In this document: in pieces, positions 1-4,945 of the stretch
Numbering within the stretch: the stretch's first letter is position 1
Layout: each line of letters opens with the position of its first letter
DNA from: JBBRSC01 sp038245795
Lineage (GTDB): Bacteria; Actinomycetota; Acidimicrobiia; Acidimicrobiales; Microtrichaceae
Assembly: GCA_038245795.1 (NCBI GenBank)
Contig: JBBRSC010000162.1
Location: 1-7,811 of the forward strand
Length of the DNA stretch: 7,811 nt
Direction: 5' to 3'
Made by a program: the position numbers and the translations under genes
The notes under the pieces: model-generated
Databases searched by the model: none
The model's input: the letters and a program-made list of their open reading frames with translations, nothing else
Told to the model about the DNA's origin: nothing

Positions 1-85
1 AGAATACGCGTTGATAGATGTGGTTGCTGCGGTACGTCGGTGCCGCGATCGGCGCCAACATCGGGCGATCCCACACGTGTTCCAC
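1..85 (-). CDS. Start of an unidentified protein, cut by the window edge
   Basis: After the lipoprotein stop codon a minus-strand frame stays open to base 1. The predicted N-terminus reads VEHVWDRPMLAPIAAPTYRS and continues NHIYQRVF. Candidate starts are GTG at 85, GTG at 76 and ATG at 61; a GGGA element about 7 bases before the ATG slightly favours 61. Only 20 to 28 residues are visible, too few to recognise a family. Its position 26 to 50 bases after the lipoprotein, on the same strand, suggests it is the next gene of the operon. It could also be a chance open frame, since stop codons are rare in DNA of this composition. Confidence 0.4.
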   Translation of the reverse strand, partial: MEHVWDRPMLAPIAAPTYRSNHIYQRVF

Positions 86-110
86 CAACAGAGATTCGCC
101 CGGCGCGGGA

Positions 111-323
111 CTACTTCTGGCCTGGGTAGAACAGCGTGGTGGTGGTCGTCGAGGTCGACGAGGTGGTCGTCGACGGCTGCGGCGGGGTTGCAGTCTGCGG
201 ATCGCCCGTGAGCTTCGGCGGAGCGTCCTGTTCAGCGCGGGCGCAACCACCGAGGATCATCGCCAGCGCCAGAGCGGTTCCCGCGACCATGCTGCGACGT
301 CGTGAAGTGGAGTGAGAAGTCAT
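111..323 (-). CDS. Very short lipoprotein with Thr/Ser-rich tail
   Basis: A 70-residue protein with a typical lipoprotein signal: basic N-region (SRRR, residues 7-10), hydrophobic core (about 13-24) and a lipobox LGGC with the lipidated cysteine at residue 27. It should be exported and anchored to the outer face of the cytoplasmic membrane. The mature part is only 44 residues: an Ala/Pro-rich stretch, then a run dominated by Thr and Ser, ending FYPGQK. No catalytic domain can fit; it may be a spacer, anchor or partner for another envelope protein. I chose ATG 323 because a longer in-frame start at 464 would bury the signal peptide and overlap the fae-like gene. It starts 13 bases after the fae-like stop, so it is probably in the operon. 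The Shine-Dalgarno sequence is weak. Function unknown. Confidence 0.7.
   Translation of the reverse strand: MTSHSTSRRRSMVAGTALALAMILGGCARAEQDAPPKLTGDPQTATPPQPSTTTSSTSTTTTTLFYPGQK
141..173. repeat. Short direct repeat in the Thr/Ser codons
   Basis: The 12-base word GGTGGTCGTCGA occurs at 141-152 and again at 162-173. It lies in the Thr/Ser-rich tail of the lipoprotein gene, so it is the codon-level trace of a low-complexity peptide and a likely place for slippage-driven length change. Confidence 0.6.
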
Positions 324-336
324 CCGGGTGAGTCTC

Positions 337-867
337 TCATGGCTGATAGAAGGGGTTCCAAAACCCACCCTGATCGGCAAGTACTTCCGCGGCGGTGGGA
401 CGGCCCAGCGCACCGGCACTGAGCGCCACGCCAGTCGCAACGCGGTTGTTCGCAAAGATCGCATCCTGGTGCACGGCAGTTGCGCCGGGATCTACCCAGA
501 CGGCGACCACCAACACCGCATGATCGGCGATCTCCAACGGAATGACGCCGAGATGAACCGCCTCGAGGACCCCGGCAGCAACGCCCGCCTGCGCAGCGCC
601 CCATGTCAGGTTGGCGTGATCCTCTGACGCCAATGACGACTTGTTGACGAAGAGGGTGAACGGTTTCACCGGTACCCCCGGTCGGGCCACCACCACGAAG
701 GGCGCGTGGCCCTGGGTGGGGGTGGCGAGGGCCTGGGTCCATGCAGCACCGATGGGTCCGTTGCGATCCCCGAGGACCGTGTTGACATGCGCTGCGGAGA
801 CACCCCCGCCTTCAAACCCTTCGCCGATCTGGGTGCTGATCATCGGCCCCTGGTCCCACATGGTCAT
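337..867 (-). CDS. Formaldehyde-activating enzyme (Fae) family protein
   Basis: A 176-residue protein matching the Fae family along its length. In methylotrophs and methanogens Fae condenses formaldehyde with tetrahydromethanopterin to give methylene-H4MPT. Matching landmarks are QIGEGFEG near residue 13, AAH with the presumed catalytic histidine at H27, ALATPTQGHAP (46-56), KPFTLFVNK (68-76) with the pocket lysine K76, and WGAAQAGVA (89-97) with Q93, then a GVIPLE...VVAVWVDPGA segment. The length is close to the usual 165-180 residues. The residue two after the histidine is Asn (N29), where I recall Asp in characterised enzymes. A GGGAG Shine-Dalgarno at 874-878, 6 bases before ATG 867, supports this start over the ATG at 861. 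The start overlaps the oxygenase stop (ATGA). Fold assignment is confident; activity with H4MPT in this host is not, because actinobacteria generally lack that cofactor. Confidence 0.85.
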   Translation of the reverse strand: MTMWDQGPMISTQIGEGFEGGGVSAAHVNTVLGDRNGPIGAAWTQALATPTQGHAPFVVVARPGVPVKPFTLFVNKSSLASEDHANLTWGAAQAGVAAGVLEAVHLGVIPLEIADHAVLVVAVWVDPGATAVHQDAIFANNRVATGVALSAGALGRPTAAEVLADQGGFWNPFYQP

Positions 868-1643
868 GGCAATCTCCCGTATCGGACGAGCTTCAGTAGC
901 TCGGATGAGTCTGTGTCCGCCTTGGTGTCGTAGGCGAGCAGGGCCACCAGACGCGGCCGATTGCCCTGAATGGTCGTCACCCGGTGCAGTGAGTTCCGGC
1001 CCTCGAACACCATCAGCGTTCCGGGCGTCATCGGCACCGAGGTGATGTTCGGCGACGTCGAATCGAGCACGGCGGTGACGCCCTCGTAGTTCTCATCGCA
1101 GTCGCTGCGGAGTCGATCCGCACTCTCGAAATCACCACCGTCGATCGCCGACTGGAGGGCAATCGACACCACGAAATCTGTCTGGTCGAAGTGCCAACCG
1201 AGCTCATCGCCGTCACGCATGACGGCCACATTGAGGGCTCCGAAGGGATCGGCATACCGATGGAGCGGCGAGCGCTCCAACATGTCCGACACCAGCTGGA
1301 GCAGCTCACGTGATTCGTAGAGACGCCTCAGAAGTGACGTCGCCGGGAACAGGTCGTAGGCGATCGATGACAGCGCTGAACGGACCTCGGCCCGACGGGG
1401 ATGACCCGCCGGAAAAGTCTCATCGGGGAGGCCGAGGTACGGAGTGCCGTAGATGTCCTGATGATGCGACGACGCCTCGAGGACGAGGGCCTCAGCGCAG
1501 GACGCTGCCACCGTGGCGTCGGTGAGGAAGGCCGGGATCGACGCCACTCCATGCTCGGCGAGGCCCCGACGGGACTGGGTCACGAGCGCCCCGCGCACCG
1601 CCGAATCAGTGAGGTCAGGTGAGATGAGATCGGCGATCGTCAT
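864..1643 (-). CDS. 2-oxoglutarate/Fe(II) oxygenase, HalD/BesD-like family
   Basis: A 259-residue cytosolic non-haem iron oxygenase. The Fe(II) facial triad is visible as H151-F-D153 in DELGWHFDQTDF and a distal H220 in NSLHRV; R231 in RPRLVALL is placed to bind the 2-oxoglutarate carboxylate. The surrounding blocks (HRYADPFGALNV, DCDENYEG, PGTLMVFEGRNSLH, and a C-terminal YDTK...SSELLKLVRYGR) resemble proteins annotated as HalD/BesD-type halogenases. True halogenases of this type replace the Asp of HxD with Gly or Ala; here the Asp is kept, so hydroxylation or oxidative demethylation is expected rather than chlorination. Substrate unknown; BesD relatives act on free amino acids. The gene overlaps by ATGA both the XdhC C-domain gene upstream and the fae-like gene downstream, so its dose is tied to both. 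Confidence 0.85.
   Translation of the reverse strand: MTIADLISPDLTDSAVRGALVTQSRRGLAEHGVASIPAFLTDATVAASCAEALVLEASSHHQDIYGTPYLGLPDETFPAGHPRRAEVRSALSSIAYDLFPATSLLRRLYESRELLQLVSDMLERSPLHRYADPFGALNVAVMRDGDELGWHFDQTDFVVSIALQSAIDGGDFESADRLRSDCDENYEGVTAVLDSTSPNITSVPMTPGTLMVFEGRNSLHRVTTIQGNRPRLVALLAYDTKADTDSSELLKLVRYGRLP
874..878 (-). promoter_or_regulatory. Shine-Dalgarno of the fae-like gene
   Basis: Reads GGGAG on the minus strand, six bases before the ATG at 867 and inside the end of the oxygenase gene. It is one of the few clear ribosome binding sites in the minus-strand operon and suggests the fae-like gene can be initiated independently as well as by coupling. Confidence 0.5.
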
Positions 1644-2455
1644 GTGAAACGCTGCCCGGAAGGACTGACGACGTGGATAGGGCCGGTTGTCGTGCGCAGC
1701 GACGACGGCTCACGGCCCGTCCGTTTGGCCACGATCTCGGCGCAGATCGCAATCGCGGTCTCCTCGGGCGTCCGAGCGCCGATGTCGAGGCCGATCGGGG
1801 CCATGAGACGTTGGAGTTGCTCGGCGGTGGCGCCGTCCCCGACCAGGAGCCGCTCCCGCTCGGCAGCTGTGCGACGTGAGCCCATTGCGCCGATGTAACC
1901 GACGTCGGTCCCGAAGGCTTCGATGATGGCGGGCACATCGAATTTGTGATCGTGGGTGAGCACGCAGATGGCGTCGGCCGGACCGAGATCGGGTCCCACC
2001 CGTTGCACCAGCCGATGGGGCCAATCAACCACCACCTCGTCAGCGTGGGGGAAGCGTTGTGTGGTCGCAAACACTTCGCGGGCGTCGCAGACCGTCACCC
2101 GATACCCGAGGATTTTGGCCACCCGGACCAGGGCCTTGGTGAAGTCGACTGCACCGAAGATCAACATGTTGGGCGGAGGGGCGAAGCTCTCGATGAACAC
2201 CGAGACCGCGTCCTCGCCGGCTTGGCCCTGAGGCCCGTAGTGGCGGACGCCAGAACGCCCCGACGCCAGCTCTCCCAGCGCGTCGCGCATCACCACACGG
2301 TCCAGATCGGCATTGCCGAGCGAACCGATCGAAATGGGCTCACGATCAGCATCGAAGCGAACCAACAACTTGGATCCGGTGGCGAGCCCCTCGACAACCG
2401 TGATGAGGCTGGCCGGACGACGTGCCCGCAGCGCGGCGCTCAGCTCGTCGAACAC
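1640..2455 (-). CDS. XdhC family protein, Rossmann (C-terminal) domain
   Basis: A 271-residue protein if started at GTG 2455, two bases after the stop of the XdhC N-domain gene. Residues 1-90 form a degenerate XdhC/CoxI-like region (SLITVVEGLATGSKLLVRF, ISIGSLGNADLD). Residues 97-200 are the XdhC_C Rossmann fold: LIFGAVDFTKAL near 98-109, VTVCDAR (120-126), HADEVVVDWPH (137-147), VLTHDHKFD (165-173) and YIGAMGSRRT (187-196), followed by GLDIGARTPEE (222-232). XdhC-type proteins bind the molybdenum cofactor and help its sulfuration and insertion into xanthine-dehydrogenase/CO-dehydrogenase family enzymes. The open frame extends upstream to an ATG at 2614, but that part is Arg-rich and out of frame with the overlapping gene, so I rejected it. 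The end overlaps the oxygenase start by ATGA. Confidence 0.85.
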   Translation of the reverse strand: MFDELSAALRARRPASLITVVEGLATGSKLLVRFDADREPISIGSLGNADLDRVVMRDALGELASGRSGVRHYGPQGQAGEDAVSVFIESFAPPPNMLIFGAVDFTKALVRVAKILGYRVTVCDAREVFATTQRFPHADEVVVDWPHRLVQRVGPDLGPADAICVLTHDHKFDVPAIIEAFGTDVGYIGAMGSRRTAAERERLLVGDGATAEQLQRLMAPIGLDIGARTPEETAIAICAEIVAKRTGREPSSLRTTTGPIHVVSPSGQRFT

Positions 2456-2457
2456 GG

Positions 2458-2772
2458 CTACCAGTCCAACGGTTCGATGAAGAGGTGGATGGTCCCGCCG
2501 CACGTCAGCCCGACCGCAAAGGCGTCGTCGTCGCTGTACCCGAAGGTCACCAGTCGACGATCGCCGCTCGCGATGATGTCGAGTGCCTCGATGACGACCG
2601 CACCTTCGACGCATCCTCCAGAGACTGATCCAGCCACCTCGCCAGCATCGTTGACGGCCATGGCGGCGCCGGGCAGACGGGGACCCGACCCCTCGACATC
2701 AACCACTCGAGCAATCGCGACTCGTCGACCGTCGGACCTCCACCGGTCGATGTCGTCGATGATCTCGATCAT
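2458..2772 (-). CDS. XdhC/CoxI N-terminal-domain protein (small)
   Basis: A 104-residue protein consisting only of the XdhC_CoxI N-domain. Diagnostic motifs are VVDVEGSGPRLPGAAMAV (23-40), the cysteine-containing GSVSGGCVE (48-56, C54) and LTCGGTI (89-95, C91). In full-length XdhC proteins this domain precedes the Rossmann domain; here the two are separate neighbouring genes, an arrangement I recall as common in actinobacterial CO-dehydrogenase-type loci. It probably works with the product of the next gene in maturing the sulfurated Mo cofactor. ATG 2772 overlaps the CoxE-like stop by ATGA, and the stop at 2458 is two bases before the GTG of the next gene, so the pair is tightly coupled. The two domains are in different frames; a frameshifted single gene is less likely because each part looks complete. 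Confidence 0.85.
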   Translation of the reverse strand: MIEIIDDIDRWRSDGRRVAIARVVDVEGSGPRLPGAAMAVNDAGEVAGSVSGGCVEGAVVIEALDIIASGDRRLVTFGYSDDDAFAVGLTCGGTIHLFIEPLDW

Positions 2773-4007
2773 CGGGCACCAGCCGCATCGTCGGCGCGAG
2801 AGGGTTCAGCGACGCGGGACAAGCTGGCGGCCCGGAACGCGTCGTCGGCGCGGCGACCGTCGCCCGCGATGATCGCCACAAGAGCGTCGAGTGATGCAAA
2901 GGAATGGCCGTCCACGAACTCATCACAATACGGCAGCGCTGCCGCCATCCCCCTCGCCAGCGGCGCATATCCCGGCGACGCCCGAAGCGGGTTCACCCAG
3001 ATGATGCGATGGGCCAGACGGGACAAGCGGGCCATCGCCGCCTCGAGGTCGGCGGGATCGCGGCGATCCCAGCCGTCGGACAAGATGACAACGATCGCGC
3101 CTCGCGCCACACCGCGTTGGCCCCAACGATCGACGAACTCGCGCAGCCCATCGCCGAGTCTCGTGCCGCCGGACCAGTCCTCGATGCTCGCAGCCGCCGC
3201 TCCGAGAGCGGCGTCAGGATGGCGCCGCTCCAGTTCGCGGGTGATCCGCGTGACCCGGGTCCCCAACGCAAAAACTTCTGCACGTCGGGTGGCCTGCGCG
3301 ACTGCGTGACCGAATCGCACGAGCATGCGCGCATACGGCTCCATGGAACCGGACACATCGACCAAGACGACGACGCGCCGGGGGCGTTTCGTGCGGTGCC
3401 GGTGACGAAGGGTCAGGACCTCGCCCTCGGTGCGGATGGCAGCATCGATCGAACGGCGAATGTCGACCATGTCTCGGCGACGACCAGCCCGTTGCCGACG
3501 TGCCCGCCGTTGTTCGATGGTGGGCCGAAGGCGATCGATCGCGGCGGACAGCTCATCGAGCTCAGCGGCCGAGCAGTCGGCGAAGTCGCGTTCCCGGAGG
3601 GATTCGACGGCGCTGAAACGAACAGCCTGATCGGGTTCGCGCGACGGCGCGGGATCGTCATTGCGATCATCGTCGGAGGCGTCGAGTTCGTCGAACCCGA
3701 TCTCGATCCGCCGATCGATGCTCATGGGAGGCAACAACATGTCGTCGACACCGAAGAAGAAACGGTCGAACACGGCGTCGTGCACTCCGATGTCATCCGT
3801 GCAACAGACGAGGCAGGCTCGCGATGCCCAGTAGACCTGGATTGGATCGTCCCGGTTGATCAACCCCAGGCTGTCCACGAAGGCGACCGTCGCGTCGGAC
3901 GTGACGTCGAGCCCGGCGGAGCGGAGTGCTGCCACGAAGCGGGCGACGTCGTGCTGATTGGCGATGCCCTGCTGATTGGCGATGCCCTGCTCTCGTCGTT
4001 CGTTCAC
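2769..4007 (-). CDS. coxE: VWA-domain protein, CoxE-like
   Basis: A 412-residue protein of the CoxE type, partner of the adjacent AAA+ ATPase. The N-terminal half carries QVYWASRACLVCCTDDIGVHDAVFDRFF (58-85), typical in shape for CoxE except for its cysteines, then an acidic linker (106-128) and an Arg-rich stretch (161-211). The C-terminal half is a von Willebrand A domain with the MIDAS sequence VDVSGSM (D217, S219, S221), T282 in GGTRLG, and SDGWD (310-314). In carboxydotrophs CoxD, CoxE and CoxF are needed to build the copper-sulfur-molybdenum site of CO dehydrogenase; VWA-MoxR pairs generally act as metal-dependent chaperones. Start GTG 4007 overlaps the ATPase stop (GTGA); the frame runs further to ATG 4163 but that extension is Arg/Gly-rich and covers the ATPase gene. 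Residues 7-18 are an exact QGIANQ duplication. Confidence 0.88.
   Translation of the reverse strand: MNERREQGIANQQGIANQHDVARFVAALRSAGLDVTSDATVAFVDSLGLINRDDPIQVYWASRACLVCCTDDIGVHDAVFDRFFFGVDDMLLPPMSIDRRIEIGFDELDASDDDRNDDPAPSREPDQAVRFSAVESLRERDFADCSAAELDELSAAIDRLRPTIEQRRARRQRAGRRRDMVDIRRSIDAAIRTEGEVLTLRHRHRTKRPRRVVVLVDVSGSMEPYARMLVRFGHAVAQATRRAEVFALGTRVTRITRELERRHPDAALGAAAASIEDWSGGTRLGDGLREFVDRWGQRGVARGAIVVILSDGWDRRDPADLEAAMARLSRLAHRIIWVNPLRASPGYAPLARGMAAALPYCDEFVDGHSFASLDALVAIIAGDGRRADDAFRAASLSRVAEPSRADDAAGAR
3953..3988. repeat. 18-base perfect tandem duplication in coxE
   Basis: The unit GCTGATTGGCGATGCCCT occurs twice without interruption (3953-3970 and 3971-3988), followed by a further GCT. 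It is in frame and encodes two copies of QGIANQ just after the CoxE-like start codon. Because it is a multiple of three, copy-number change would not break the reading frame. Confidence 0.95.
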
Positions 4008-4945
4008 CCGACCGCTCGTGCCCGGGCCAGCTCGACGAGTTCGGTGAGACCGGCGGCCTCGACGCGTTCGCGATCCTCCCGGATCTTGATAACGGTCCCA
4101 AGTGTCGCCTGCGCCGATTCGGCCGTCAGGTCGGCGCCAAGGATCGACAATGCCGTTGCCCAATCGACCGCTTCGGACACACCCGGAGGTTTGTAGAGGC
4201 CGAGCCCCCGAAAGTGCTCGACCATGGCGGCCACCTCTCGGGCGGTCCGGTCGTCCACGCCCCGCGACCGGAGCCCGATGATGGCGACCTCACGTTCGAA
4301 ACTCGGGTGCTCCACCCAGTGGTAGAGGCAACGTCGCTTCAACGCATCGTGGAGGTCGCGGGTGCGGTTCGAAGTGAGGATCACCACGGGCGACACGACG
4401 GCACGCCGGGTGCCCAGCTCGGGGATGGTGATCGCCTGATCCGCAAGGACCTCCAGCAGGAAGGCTTCGAACTCGTCGTCGGCGCGGTCGATCTCGTCGA
4501 TCAGCAGGACCGGTGACGGTGTTCCGGGAGCGGCGCTGATGGCCGCTAACAACGGCCGTTCCACCAGGAACCGTTCGCTGTACAGCTCGGCTTCGACAGC
4601 CGCTGACGTCGAGTCCCGAAGTTCCCCTGTGGCCTCGGCGGTTCGAAGATGCACCAATTGCCGAGCGTGATCCCATTCGTACACGGCTTGTGACACGTCG
4701 AGGCCTTCGTAGCACTGCAACCGGATCAGTTGGCCGCCGATCACCTCGGCGAGCGCCAGGGCCAACGCCGTCTTCCCAACTCCCGCATCGCCCTCGAGCA
4801 ACAATGGTCGCGGCAACGACAACGCCAGGTGGGCCACCGTGCACAAGGGGATGTCCGCCAAGTAGCCATGGCTCGCCAGCTCCCGCTGCAACCATTCGGG
4901 GCTCTGAGACAGCGACCCCCCGCTCGGAGCCAACGGCTCACTCAT
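4004..4945 (-). CDS. coxD: MoxR-type AAA+ ATPase, CoxD-like
   Basis: A 313-residue AAA+ ATPase. Visible motifs: Walker A GDAGVGKT (52-59), Walker B VLLIDEID (146-153), sensor-1 TSNR (191-194), and an arginine-finger region ALKRRCLYHW (201-210). The set and spacing are those of MoxR/CoxD ATPases, and EFEAFLLEVLAD (158-169) is typical. CoxD is a membrane-associated chaperone ATPase that, with CoxE, reconstitutes the active site of the Mo-hydroxylase CO dehydrogenase; here it could serve any Mo-hydroxylase of that family. I used ATG 4945 because SEPLAPSGGSLSQSPEW is family-like, while the open frame up to 5032 runs over the aldehyde dehydrogenase end. The start overlaps the aldehyde dehydrogenase stop by 8 bases and the gene ends in a GTGA overlap with coxE. 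No strong Shine-Dalgarno is visible, so coupling is likely. Confidence 0.88.
   Translation of the reverse strand: MSEPLAPSGGSLSQSPEWLQRELASHGYLADIPLCTVAHLALSLPRPLLLEGDAGVGKTALALALAEVIGGQLIRLQCYEGLDVSQAVYEWDHARQLVHLRTAEATGELRDSTSAAVEAELYSERFLVERPLLAAISAAPGTPSPVLLIDEIDRADDEFEAFLLEVLADQAITIPELGTRRAVVSPVVILTSNRTRDLHDALKRRCLYHWVEHPSFEREVAIIGLRSRGVDDRTAREVAAMVEHFRGLGLYKPPGVSEAVDWATALSILGADLTAESAQATLGTVIKIREDRERVEAAGLTELVELARARAVG

Noticed and set aside
320..742. A minus-strand frame overlapping the fae-like gene in another frame
   Set aside because: Arg/Gly-rich, no motif, and the overlapping frame is a clear Fae homologue.
864..1643. Calling the oxygenase a radical halogenase
   Set aside because: The HxD carboxylate ligand is intact, which in this fold is the mark of a hydroxylase-type enzyme.
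2440..2480. Frameshift splitting one xdhC gene
   Set aside because: Both parts have their own plausible start and complete domain, and the split form is familiar in actinobacteria; kept only as a minor alternative.
2455..2614. N-terminal extension of the XdhC Rossmann protein from an ATG at 2614
   Set aside because: The extra 53 residues are Arg-rich and lie over the XdhC N-domain gene in another frame; the family-like sequence begins near GTG 2455.
1946..2872. A 308-residue plus-strand open frame opposite the XdhC genes
   Set aside because: Antisense shadow without recognisable motifs; the opposite strand carries the XdhC motifs.
2904..4196. A 430-residue plus-strand open frame opposite coxE
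   Set aside because: It mirrors the coxE codons, shows no family motif, and lacks a ribosome binding site; the minus-strand frame has the VWA motifs and coupled start.
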